From Oleispira sp963851095 (GTDB lineage Bacteria > Pseudomonadota > Gammaproteobacteria > Pseudomonadales > Oceanobacteraceae), in the NCBI GenBank assembly GCA_963851095.1, contig CAWKOX010000010.1, positions 124,001-188,000 of the forward strand: a DNA stretch of 64,000 bases, written 5' to 3'. The translations under genes were made by a program, and so were the position numbers. Under the pieces are notes generated by a model. That model searched no databases and was not told the origin of the DNA. It worked only from the letters and a program-made list of their open reading frames with translations. Below, in pieces: positions 17,956 to 26,139 of this stretch. How positions within the stretch are numbered: position 1 is the first letter of the stretch; the number at the start of each line of letters is the position of its first letter.

Positions 17956-20889
17956 TTATAACCTATCTAAGTCATTTTTATTAATGCTTGATAGTTCAGA
18001 CCAGCCATCGGATGGCACGTGTGGGCTATGAGAGAAGAGTAACCGTGGGTCTTTTTTCTCGATGATACTGTTTTCAAATAGCGCCTGAATATCTTTCAAC
18101 TGTATGTCGGCAACTTCTTTGGCGATGGCTTCATTAGTATCAAAAGTTAGGCGGTTGACTTCAATGTTATGCCAGAAGTGTCCTACTTTTTCGGCCATAT
18201 TTTTCTTCTTACTTACTAAACGACTGATAAGACCTTGTTTGTGATCGTCAAATTCTTTAGCGCTGAGCTGTGCCAGCTGTTGTTTGAAATCAGCGAAAAA
18301 GAGTTCCGATTCATTCAGAATATCTGCACTACTGGCTGTCGGTGACTGCACAATAAAGATCATTCCAGGTACAGCATTTTGTGGGAAAGGAGAGGCCGAT
18401 ACGATGTAGCCCATCTTCTTCTCGGTGCGCAGCCATTGGTAATACGGCGAGCTAATTATCTGTGCCAATAAGGCGTAGTGAGCTCGCGCATTGTCTGACG
18501 TTAGTTCATCGAACTGCTGACCTTGAATGTATAAACTCATGGCGCTATCGGGATGCTGCTGCTCGATCGATTGCAGGTACTGGTTATCAGGGCTCTGGTT
18601 ATGCGAGCTCTGGTCAGCGCTATTGGCAGAGGCTGGCGTATTAGGCACCTTGCTAATCATTGCCGGGGCAATGCGCTCGCCGGTTGGATTGTAAGCTTGT
18701 TTTAGTACTTTACTGATGGCAATGGCCGCTTCAGGTTCTAGTGTGCCATGAACGTAGCTGTCGATGTATAAAGACTGTTTTAAACGTTCATTAAAGGCGA
18801 GTACATCGTCTAAAGTGACCGTTTCTAAGGCGGCAATCAGTTCTTGCTGGCTAAAGCTTGGATTGCGCAACCAACGGCGTAATTCACTGATGGTGCGCTC
18901 GTAAGGCTTGGCTTTTAATTGATTTTCTAAGCGACGTTTCAGCTGAGCTTGGTAACGTTCAAATTCGGCTTGGCTGACATTGTCTGCGGTTAACGACGCC
19001 ATTGTTTCAACAATCTTTTCAAGCAAGACAGAAAGCTTGTCGTGATAACCCGACATGGAAAGTTCAAGGCCACGGCCGCTTGCATGTAATTGATAGTTTA
19101 ATCCAGCAACATAAGCTGGGTAGGTGTAGCTGCTGATTAACTCGTTAACGCTGTGGCTGAAAAGCTGGGCAATGACGCGATCTTTTGCACTGTTGGTAAC
19201 GGCTTGGTTGTGCAGGTTAATAAAAACCTTTGCTTTTGGTAAACGAAACTCTTGCTCTGGGTAATACCATAACCGCAAACCGGCCTCATCGATGAGGCGT
19301 GTTGGAATGGACTGAGCAGGGGCGCTCGTTAGGGTAAACGATTCAGGAATGAATGGGTTGGCTGTTGGCAGAAATAATTGCTCGCGGTATTCGGGCTTTA
19401 AAATAGGATCTTTGTTGGCCGCTTCTGTTTTGATTACCGCAGGGCGCAACATCATCTTGGTATCGTACCAAGGGTCGGTCGTATTGGTTTCAACTTCTGG
19501 GGCAATTAACGTACGGATTAAATTCTTACGAGTTAGCTGATTTAGGTAAGGTTTTAGTAGGTCTGTTGTCGGTGTTTGCCATTCGTAATCACCATAAATC
19601 ACTTGGCTAGGCGCTCTGTGGCGTAAGCTATTGGTCAGGCGTACAGCAAAGTGACTGGCCTTGGATTTTTCTTGGTTAGCAAAGGCCAGCTCTGCCAATT
19701 GATGCTGTTCTGCGTAAATACGTTCGATGAAGACAGGATCTTGTAAGCCCTGCTGTACGAGTTCGATGTAAGCAAATACGGCTTCGGTAATTTCATCAAT
19801 GCGAAATAAACCGACCAGTGTTAGCTGAATGTTAATACTGAGTGTTGATTCCCAAGGCGTGCTGACACCTTGGCCTGCACTTAGGCCTTCTGCCCAGCCG
19901 CGCTTTTTGAATAATGCTAATAAGCTGCCTTCACCTTCATGACCTAGTAGGTGGTTGATGATGTGCAGAGGCTTATATTGATAAAGGCTTAGGCTTTCTG
20001 GCATTGGAAAAGCCAGCTTGAGTTGGCGTAACTCTTTAATGGGCTCTATCTGTAGATCTAGAGGCAGCTGGTCTTGTTGATATAATGGCGGACGCTTTGC
20101 TTTCGCCACAATATCGCGTTTAGGTATGGCGCTGAATCGTTCTTGTGTCCATTGCTCAAGAGTATCTAAATCATAGTTGCCAATCAGTGCAAAGGTCATC
20201 TTATTGGCTGAATAATGCTGGTTATAAAAGGTGATCAATTCATCACGTATTGCGCTGCCTGGGCGGTCTTCAAGTGTTGTCAGGCTGCCGGTAGCAAATT
20301 TTGCATACGGGTGAGCTGGGTTCATGGCTTGTTTTTCGGCGGAAAAAATTCGGCGGCCATCATCTTTAGATTTTGACGTATATTCTGCATTAACCGCATT
20401 CTTTTCTCGCTCAACATAATTGGCATCGAAGGTTGGGGAAATAAAGAACGGAGCAAAACGGTCAAGAGCACCGGCTAGGTCGTTATTATCAATTTCAAAG
20501 AAGTAGTTGGTGACATCGTGAGCGGTGAACGCATTATGACTGCCCCCGTGCTTTGAAATGTAGTCTTGGTATTCACCAGAATCTGGGAAAGGCTCAGTTC
20601 CCAAAAATAGCATGTGTTCTAAAAAATGGGCAAGTCCTTGGCGACCCTGAGGGTCGTCACCACTACCAACGCTTACGGCGAGTGAGGCAGCGGCTTTATC
20701 AGCCTCTTTATCGGAGACTAAGATAACCTTTAAACCATTCTCAAGTTCCAGCGAGCGATATTCTCGCTGGTCATTTGGGCTTTGTATGATAGTAGGACTT
20801 GTTGAGTGCATATTGATCCGATACGCCGCAGTAGCTACGGCTAAAATTACCAACAGCAAGAAGGTGCTGTAGCGAGTAGAGAAAAGCAT
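17956..20889 (-). CDS. M16A family zinc metalloprotease (pitrilysin/insulysin type), membrane-anchored or exported
   Basis: This 977-residue protein is a full-length M16A peptidase, about the size of E. coli protease III (962). A hydrophobic N-terminus (residues ~9-23) acts as a signal peptide or anchor, placing the enzyme in the periplasm. The inverted zinc motif HFLEH is at residues 88-92, with the third ligand in the downstream ENAVNAEY stretch; FLGTEPFPDSGEYQDYISKHGGSHNAFTA is family-typical. The second, inactive M16 halves follow, including the late YPAYVAGLNYQL and MGYIVSASPFPQNAVPGMIFIVQSP blocks. Such enzymes degrade peptides in a closed chamber. An Asn/Ser/Gln-rich linker near residues 755-785 is poorly conserved. 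The small gene at 20960-21256 lies 70 bp upstream on the same strand. Confidence 0.93.
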   Translation of the reverse strand: MLFSTRYSTFLLLVILAVATAAYRINMHSTSPTIIQSPNDQREYRSLELENGLKVILVSDKEADKAAASLAVSVGSGDDPQGRQGLAHFLEHMLFLGTEPFPDSGEYQDYISKHGGSHNAFTAHDVTNYFFEIDNNDLAGALDRFAPFFISPTFDANYVEREKNAVNAEYTSKSKDDGRRIFSAEKQAMNPAHPYAKFATGSLTTLEDRPGSAIRDELITFYNQHYSANKMTFALIGNYDLDTLEQWTQERFSAIPKRDIVAKAKRPPLYQQDQLPLDLQIEPIKELRQLKLAFPMPESLSLYQYKPLHIINHLLGHEGEGSLLALFKKRGWAEGLSAGQGVSTPWESTLSINIQLTLVGLFRIDEITEAVFAYIELVQQGLQDPVFIERIYAEQHQLAELAFANQEKSKASHFAVRLTNSLRHRAPSQVIYGDYEWQTPTTDLLKPYLNQLTRKNLIRTLIAPEVETNTTDPWYDTKMMLRPAVIKTEAANKDPILKPEYREQLFLPTANPFIPESFTLTSAPAQSIPTRLIDEAGLRLWYYPEQEFRLPKAKVFINLHNQAVTNSAKDRVIAQLFSHSVNELISSYTYPAYVAGLNYQLHASGRGLELSMSGYHDKLSVLLEKIVETMASLTADNVSQAEFERYQAQLKRRLENQLKAKPYERTISELRRWLRNPSFSQQELIAALETVTLDDVLAFNERLKQSLYIDSYVHGTLEPEAAIAISKVLKQAYNPTGERIAPAMISKVPNTPASANSADQSSHNQSPDNQYLQSIEQQHPDSAMSLYIQGQQFDELTSDNARAHYALLAQIISSPYYQWLRTEKKMGYIVSASPFPQNAVPGMIFIVQSPTASSADILNESELFFADFKQQLAQLSAKEFDDHKQGLISRLVSKKKNMAEKVGHFWHNIEVNRLTFDTNEAIAKEVADIQLKDIQALFENSIIEKKDPRLLFSHSPHVPSDGWSELSSINKNDLDRL

Positions 20890-20959
20890 GTGAACCCCAA
20901 TTTAAAACGGCTAATACTATTTAAGAGACTTTTTATAAGACTTTTATAAGGTTATAGAA

Positions 20960-21256
20960 TTAGTGCTGAGCGTTGTCTTGACGTGCGATATCTTTGGCAT
21001 CTTGTAAAGAACTTTCCGCATCATCAAGCTCTGAGATTAGTTTCAGTCTATTTTTACAGTCTTCTAGTTCAGACGATAACAAAGCTGATTGGTTCAGAAA
21101 AGCTTGATCAATAGCGTCATAAACCGCTTTTATTTGAGCTGAACTGTCTGCTTTTGGTGTTTTTAGTACTTGTAGACAAGCGTGGGCAATTTGGTGATAA
21201 AGTTTTTCTTTTTTCACGGAAGGTTCCTGATGGTCGTAAATTTGTCGTAAATTCAA
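20960..21256 (-). CDS. Small helical protein of unknown function
   Basis: A 98-residue protein, probably all-helical, with heptad-like spacing of Leu/Ile in the second half (LLSSELEDCKNRLKLISELDDAESSLQDAKDIA), suggesting a short coiled coil. No signal peptide or known domain is seen. It precedes the M16 protease on the same strand by 70 bp and may share its transcript. I do not recognise the family. Confidence 0.6.
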   Translation of the reverse strand: MNLRQIYDHQEPSVKKEKLYHQIAHACLQVLKTPKADSSAQIKAVYDAIDQAFLNQSALLSSELEDCKNRLKLISELDDAESSLQDAKDIARQDNAQH

Positions 21257-21502
21257 AGAGGCTGAGATTATATCGCATTACGGCCTTCATAGATGCAGCG
21301 AAAAACTCTGAGTACTGTAAAAACATGCTCATTTAAGGCTTGATTATGAGGCATGATGCACGCTAGCGTGAATATCAGGTAGGCAGATTAAGTGTATTGG
21401 AGGTGTCCGTAATAACTGAAGCGTCTTAATGAATGTTTTATAGCCAGAATAAGTTCTAAGAAATAGCACTAATTATCTAGGCAAGTATGGTTAGTCACTA
21501 CC

Positions 21503-21515
21503 TATACTTAGTATA
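21503..21515. promoter_or_regulatory. 13-bp palindrome TATACT-T-AGTATA upstream of the HTH gene
   Basis: A perfect inverted repeat lies 27 bases before the GTG at 21543. A near-identical copy lies 27 bases before the start of the Bax-like gene (37443-37455), and both copies have the same AAGT on one flank. It may be an operator, or it may be a -10-like element that happens to be symmetrical. Confidence 0.4.
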
Positions 21516-21542
21516 AGTTTAGTAAGAAACTGAGATAGAGCA

Positions 21543-22094
21543 GTGGCAGATAAACAAGCGTTAACGACAGGTGAAGCCGCAAAGTATTGCGGTGTTAATT
21601 TCCGAACCGTCATTCGTTGGATTGAACGAGGACATTTGGATGCGTATAAACTTCCGGGCAGGGGGGACAATCGGATACCGATCGATACCTTTGTGGATTT
21701 TTTACGGCAAAACGATATGCCTGTTCCTGATGAGCTTATTGCAGGGGATCGCAGATTATTACTCTTTACGTCACCCGATAGTTCTGTTGGAGAGCTTGCA
21801 GCGGACTTAAGGCGTCATAATTGGGATGTGGTGTTAGCCGATGATCCTGTGCAGTTGGGTTACTTGATTGCGAAGGATAAGCCTTCTGCCTTATTAATGA
21901 TGGATCTTCAGTATGCTGATGTTGCTTCTCGTATAATGAAAGATGTGAGTAAAGATCGCAGTGAAGTGCCTAAAATGGCCTTATTACAAGGTAATCAAAG
22001 GGAAATACACGACGGTTGGGATTCTTTTCAGTGGCCAGAACAGCGGCAAGTATTGCTGGATTACTTAGATCACGATGGTTCAGAAAGCCACTGA
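21543..22094 (+). CDS. Excisionase/MerR-like HTH protein with a C-terminal pseudo-receiver domain
   Basis: The first ~60 residues are an excisionase-type winged helix (TTGEAAKYCGVNFRTVIRWIERGHLDAYKLPGRGDNRI). Residues ~70-180 look like a CheY-type fold (RRLLLFTSP..., LLMMDLQYADV with Asp121 in the phospho-acceptor position), but the N-terminal acidic pair is missing and no conserved Thr-x-x-Lys is clear, so phosphorylation is doubtful. Start is GTG. No integrase or phage gene is near, so a regulatory rather than an excision role is more likely. A palindrome lies just upstream, which could allow autoregulation. Confidence 0.75.
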   Translation: MADKQALTTGEAAKYCGVNFRTVIRWIERGHLDAYKLPGRGDNRIPIDTFVDFLRQNDMPVPDELIAGDRRLLLFTSPDSSVGELAADLRRHNWDVVLADDPVQLGYLIAKDKPSALLMMDLQYADVASRIMKDVSKDRSEVPKMALLQGNQREIHDGWDSFQWPEQRQVLLDYLDHDGSESH

Positions 22095-22110
22095 GACAAT
22101 CCTAAAAAAC

Positions 22111-22512
22111 TTACAGGATTGCCGGCCCGTATGGGATATAACGGTTATCCGTTTGTTTTTTGAGCCAGCGGATAAACTCTTTTTCTGCTGCTCGTTTTTC
22201 AGATTTAAGGTGGCGTAAAAAATAGATAGTTGGATTTTTACTGCCAAAGGTCCATGTTGAAAAATTCATTTCACCAACCGTAAAGAACATACACAAGTTT
22301 AAAACCTGAGCATCGGTGAAACCCTCAATTGCCTTTAACCATGCTTGTTGTGGCATGTTTAGGTAATTATTTACCAAATCAATATCGGCTTTTTCAAGGC
22401 TAACAATCTCTTCTTGAACCGTCTCTTGGCTACTTATTAACGAAGCATAACGGAGTAATTTCTCTGATGAAATCTCTGCTTTTTGGTCTGCTGGCTGCCA
22501 TGTATCAACCAT
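22111..22512 (-). CDS. Conserved small protein of unknown function
   Basis: A 133-residue soluble protein, mainly helical, with an aromatic-rich middle (MFFTVGEMNFSTWTFGSKNPTIYFLRHLK) and a basic C-terminal part (EKEFIRWLKKQTDNRYIPYGPAIL). I do not recognise a domain. It converges on the HTH gene with a 16-bp gap and is divergent from the acyltransferase gene. Confidence 0.7.
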   Translation of the reverse strand: MVDTWQPADQKAEISSEKLLRYASLISSQETVQEEIVSLEKADIDLVNNYLNMPQQAWLKAIEGFTDAQVLNLCMFFTVGEMNFSTWTFGSKNPTIYFLRHLKSEKRAAEKEFIRWLKKQTDNRYIPYGPAIL

Positions 22513-22592
22513 AATAAATCGCCTCTTAAAAGGTAGGGATAGTGATATTGCTGCGATATACTATCGATTCGTATAATAGAAACAAGTGATCT

Positions 22593-22622
22593 TTGTTATA
22601 TAGATTGTTATATAGATTGTTA
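22593..22622. repeat. 12-bp tandem repeat, 2.5 copies, in the acyltransferase leader
   Basis: TTGTTATATAGA is repeated exactly at 22593-22604 and 22605-22616, followed by a half copy TTGTTA. It sits 37-66 bases before the chosen start of the acyltransferase gene, within its promoter or leader. Confidence 0.85.
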
Positions 22623-22658
22623 CGGTTATACATGGTTTTTGCTAGGAATAATGAATTA

Positions 22659-23807
22659 ATGGATGAGTTTGCTGAGATACGGCCCTATAACGATAATGAA
22701 TTCCAACAAATTCTAGAGCGTTTATTAGCCGAACCAGACCTAGTAAAAGGGCTGGCTTATTTTATGCGCCCAAATTGGCGTGGGCCTTTGCGCTTATTGG
22801 CTCGTTCATTAATACGTTGGCGTTTGCAGAAGGATCTTTCAGGTCTGGAGTCGATTGCTGAATTTCAGCAGTGGTTAGCGGGCTATGTTGAAAAAATCAT
22901 TCAAAAAACAATCACCTCGTTAGAGGTTACTGGTATTGATCAATTAGACGCTGATAAAAGCTATTTATGGCTATCGAACCATAGAGATATTGCGCTTGAC
23001 CCAACGCTGGTTAACTATGCGCTGCATACCCATAATAAGCCGACAGGGCGAATCGCCATTGGTGATAATTTGCTAAAAAATCCTATGGTTGGGGATTTTA
23101 TGCGACTGAATAAAAGCTTTATTGTTCGACGTTCGATTAAAGCCAAGCGCGAAAAGTTTACTGCGTTACAGCTATTATCTAAATATATTCGCTTTTCAAT
23201 CTTAGAGGGGCATTCCGTATGGATTGCGCAACGTGAAGGGCGAGCAAAGGACGGTATCGATACAACCGATACCGCTGTTTTGAAAATGTTAAGCTTAGCG
23301 GGCCGTACTGATAAAGAAACATTTGCGCAGTCATTGCAGGCATTAAACCCTGTTCCTGTCAGCATTAGCTATGAGTTTGATCCTTGCGATCTGATTAAAG
23401 CAAGAGAGCTGGCCGCTGTTTGCCAAGGTGAAGAATATCTAAAAGCGGATGATGAGGATGTTACCAGTATTGTCACAGGATTAATGGGCAACAAGGGTCG
23501 CGTTCATGTTAATTTTGGCGGAGAGATCGATGAGTCGCTTTTTCATACCGCGGAAATGTTAGCAACTGAAATTGATCGCCAGATTGTTAATGGCTATGCG
23601 AGTTTTCCAATTAACTATGCGGCTCACAAGTTACTCGCAGATCAAGGAAAATGTCAGCCTCTCGAAGAGTATGATGAAGTCGATATCAAGACAGGTACAT
23701 TGGAATTATCCATTCGCTGCAAGGATGAAAGTGAGGCGGTAAAAACGCAGCTTTATTCAATGTACGCTCAACCGCTCATTAGGAAACAAAATAAATATTA
23801 TGAATAA
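22659..23807 (+). CDS. PlsC-like 1-acylglycerol-3-phosphate acyltransferase family protein
   Basis: The 382-residue protein belongs to the glycerolipid acyltransferase superfamily. The characteristic block YLWLSNHRDIALDP has His108 and Asp110/Asp114; the spacing is not the textbook HX4D but matches a known NHRD-x3-D variant. Later, SVWIAQREGRAKDG (substrate-binding block III) and PVPVSISYEFDP (block IV) are present. It probably transfers an acyl chain to a lysophospholipid or related acceptor at the inner membrane. The start at 22659 is preferred because AGGAA precedes it at a normal distance; the frame is open to a TTG at 22593, but that part encodes only the tandem repeat. Its end overlaps the next gene by 8 bp. 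Confidence 0.82.
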   Translation: MDEFAEIRPYNDNEFQQILERLLAEPDLVKGLAYFMRPNWRGPLRLLARSLIRWRLQKDLSGLESIAEFQQWLAGYVEKIIQKTITSLEVTGIDQLDADKSYLWLSNHRDIALDPTLVNYALHTHNKPTGRIAIGDNLLKNPMVGDFMRLNKSFIVRRSIKAKREKFTALQLLSKYIRFSILEGHSVWIAQREGRAKDGIDTTDTAVLKMLSLAGRTDKETFAQSLQALNPVPVSISYEFDPCDLIKARELAAVCQGEEYLKADDEDVTSIVTGLMGNKGRVHVNFGGEIDESLFHTAEMLATEIDRQIVNGYASFPINYAAHKLLADQGKCQPLEEYDEVDIKTGTLELSIRCKDESEAVKTQLYSMYAQPLIRKQNKYYE

Positions 23808-24942
23808 AATATTAATACTGCTGTCGTGTTTGAGTTTAGTCGCATGTGATTTAGACCTAGGTTCTAGCTATGACCCTACGACTCGTACTATGTATATCGA
23901 TTATTACCAAGAGCCCTGTACCGATAGTGCTACTTCGTTATGCTTTCGTACGAGTCTTAATTCCGATGATGCTTATGCCGTTAATACTAAAGGCATGTCG
24001 GGCTTTGAAGCCTTAAAGTGGGGTAGCCGCTATACCGTACAAGTAGAGGCTGAAAGAGATGACAATGGTAAAGATACTCACTATACCCTTGAAAGCATTG
24101 ATGCAACTGAGGTGATCGATGCTAGTACCAATGAGTTTGTATTAACCTTCAATATGGCCAGCGGTATTTTACAAGACAATCAAAATAGCGAATGGATCAT
24201 TGCGGCTAAGAAGACTTTTGCATGCACGGATGCCGATTGCACAGCATTAACGAATGCTGCTCGTGATACAAATAAAATACAGTTGAGTTTTTCTGCTGAA
24301 AACGACGAGCTGACATTGTTAGCTGTTAAATGTCAGTCTTCAGATTCTAATTTCTCTTCAGTATGTGAAGGTGTAAATGATGCGGTATTTGATATTGCAC
24401 ATTATCAAACGGACTGCGGGCTGGCGGTTCCTAGATTATGTTTAGTCTATAAAGAAGAAGCCGATGCGAGTACTGATTGGAATGTATTACCTTTTAGTAT
24501 TTCTGGCTTTACAGCTCAGTGGGGCTTGCAATACGAATTGGATTTGACGGTTAATATTCAAGCAAAAAGCTTGAAATCTGCTGAGTTTATTAAAGAAAAT
24601 GACGCCGTTAAAGACCGAACGAATGAATCGTTTAAGATGATTATGCGAACGGGAGTTGCGGGTCTAGAAAAATCCGAGGGCGATGTTATTCGTTACGATG
24701 GTTTAGATTTTAATTGTGCCCGGTTTAATCAGTGCAATGACATTGATGATGCAGTAGCGAGTGCAGACAGCCGTTATGAGCAGTTTCTTATTTTACAGGC
24801 ATTGGTAGAAAATACGGGTGAAAATGCTGATGAAAGTCCGGTTATTATCATTGAAGACTTACTGTGTGATGCCGCGTCGAATGAGTTTGCTCTTGACTGT
24901 GTATCTGATTATGACGACGTATATTGGGTGGATTTGAAGTAG
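23800..24942 (+). CDS. Cys-rich lipoprotein of unknown function
   Basis: The 380-residue product has a short lipoprotein signal peptide with lipobox LVAC (Cys16). Asp follows the cysteine, which in E. coli would favour retention in the inner membrane. The mature part is acidic and contains many cysteines in short pairs, as expected for a disulfide-bonded periplasmic protein. A half-to-half similarity is suggested by two copies of a C...LC...W...Y pattern (EPCTDSATSLCFR and TDCGLAVPRLCLV, then KWGSRYTVQVE and QWGLQYELDLT). The gene overlaps the acyltransferase by 8 bp, so the two are translationally coupled. No known family recognised. Confidence 0.8.
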   Translation: MNKILILLSCLSLVACDLDLGSSYDPTTRTMYIDYYQEPCTDSATSLCFRTSLNSDDAYAVNTKGMSGFEALKWGSRYTVQVEAERDDNGKDTHYTLESIDATEVIDASTNEFVLTFNMASGILQDNQNSEWIIAAKKTFACTDADCTALTNAARDTNKIQLSFSAENDELTLLAVKCQSSDSNFSSVCEGVNDAVFDIAHYQTDCGLAVPRLCLVYKEEADASTDWNVLPFSISGFTAQWGLQYELDLTVNIQAKSLKSAEFIKENDAVKDRTNESFKMIMRTGVAGLEKSEGDVIRYDGLDFNCARFNQCNDIDDAVASADSRYEQFLILQALVENTGENADESPVIIIEDLLCDAASNEFALDCVSDYDDVYWVDLK

Positions 24943-24986
24943 TAATTTCTTATTGGGTACTGGTTATTGGTTATTTGTTAATAATA

Positions 24987-25025
24987 AGACATAAAAAAAG
25001 CGGCTAGGCCGCTTTTTTTATGTCT
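24987..25025. terminator. Bidirectional terminator, perfect 18-bp stem
   Basis: Arms 24987-25004 and 25008-25025 are perfectly complementary with a TAG loop; the GC-rich core (GCGGC/GCCGC) is flanked by A7 on one side and T7 on the other, so it can act on both strands. It separates the lipoprotein gene from the convergent repeat lipoprotein gene. Confidence 0.93.
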
Positions 25026-25088
25026 GGAATATAACTGTCTATTTAGAGCTACTATCTATTAATGCTACTTAGAGCTGCTATCTAGTTA

Positions 25089-25886
25089 TTACTGACGGTT
25101 AATGACTTGATTCATACGCTTACTGGCTTTTTTGGCCGTATGCGTATTAGGAAATTCTTGCGTAATTTTACGGAAGTAGTTCAGTGCCTTGGCATTATCC
25201 CCATGGCTATTATATTCACTCATATAAATTAAACCGATCTGGTATAACGATTTAGCACGCATATCATCAGAAGATGATTTGTTATCGTATAAAATCAAAT
25301 AAACACTTTCGGCGTCAGCAACGCGATCGCCAATAATGGCACGCTCACTCATAGGAGTTAAATCTGCATCAAACGGAATATTTGATTGTTGTAATAACGC
25401 GTTACGATCGGCTAATGACAATAGCTCTTTCGCAGTCAATTGGCTTTTAGAAGCCTTACGCTCTTCAATAAGCGCTACTTTAGCTTCTATTTTATTGCGT
25501 AAACGCGATTCAGGATATTCTTGGAAATGACGGTTGAAATACTGCAGAGCTTTATCATCATTACGCTGTTCTGCATAAGGGTTCATGTACATTAAACCAA
25601 TTTGGTAAAGGGCTAATGACTTAATGTTAGCGCTGTAGTTTTTATCGTTAAGGCCTTTTGTATAGGTAATTACGGCTTCATCAACATTGTTTCTAGCAAT
25701 GGCTTGAACTGAAAAGGTAAGAAGATCAGGTTCTTCTTGTAAGGCTGCCGCGCCGCGCACTTTTATGTTTTCTTCGTAACGACCAATTGCATGGCCACCT
25801 GCACCTGCGGCGACTAAAGGTGTCGCAATAGAGCAGCCTGTTGTAATCATTACGACCAGAGTAAGACCTAAAAGTCTAAGATTCAT
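25089..25886 (-). CDS. TPR-like repeat lipoprotein
   Basis: The 265-residue protein has a lipoprotein signal with lipobox TTGC (Cys18), followed by Ser, consistent with outer-membrane sorting. After a Gly/Ala-rich segment it contains two clear copies of a helical repeat: a LALYQIGLMYM...DDKALQYFNRHFQEYPES copy and a KSLYQIGLIYM...NAKALNYFRKITQEFPNT copy, about 115 residues apart. This resembles Sel1/TPR or BamD-like repeats that mediate protein contacts. It is not BamD itself by length or sequence. No operon partner is obvious; the closest upstream gene on the strand is 250 bp away. Confidence 0.8.
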   Translation of the reverse strand: MNLRLLGLTLVVMITTGCSIATPLVAAGAGGHAIGRYEENIKVRGAAALQEEPDLLTFSVQAIARNNVDEAVITYTKGLNDKNYSANIKSLALYQIGLMYMNPYAEQRNDDKALQYFNRHFQEYPESRLRNKIEAKVALIEERKASKSQLTAKELLSLADRNALLQQSNIPFDADLTPMSERAIIGDRVADAESVYLILYDNKSSSDDMRAKSLYQIGLIYMSEYNSHGDNAKALNYFRKITQEFPNTHTAKKASKRMNQVINRQ

Positions 25887-26139
25887 GTGTTTGTCCTAAA
25901 ATATAATTATCGTGAGAATGTTTTTTTATAATAGTTCTAGTCTAACGATAGAAAGAAAGATTTAGAAGAGATAGATCAAAAAATGGTATGTTAATAGCAG
26001 GCTAAATGAATGAGTTGGTCAGAGTGCGACACGATTAGTTGCCATTGAAGCGTTGCGGGCTTTTACGCTAGGAGAAAGAGAAGCGGCTGAACAAAATTCA
26101 GCCACAAACGATAGTGATGTAAGAACGTTTAAAGTAGAA

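Noticed and set aside
22097..22121. 7-bp inverted repeat CAATCCT/AGGATTG between convergent genes
   Set aside because: Long A-rich loop and no T-tract; it overlaps the end of the 22111 gene, so it is probably chance.
23015..23365. 116-codon open frame antisense to the acyltransferase
   Set aside because: Fully inside the conserved acyltransferase region and lacking a ribosome-binding site.
26085..26103. Hairpin GGCTGAA/TTCAGCC after the membrane-anchored receiver gene
   Set aside because: Only 7 bp and no T-tract on the minus strand; too weak to call a terminator.
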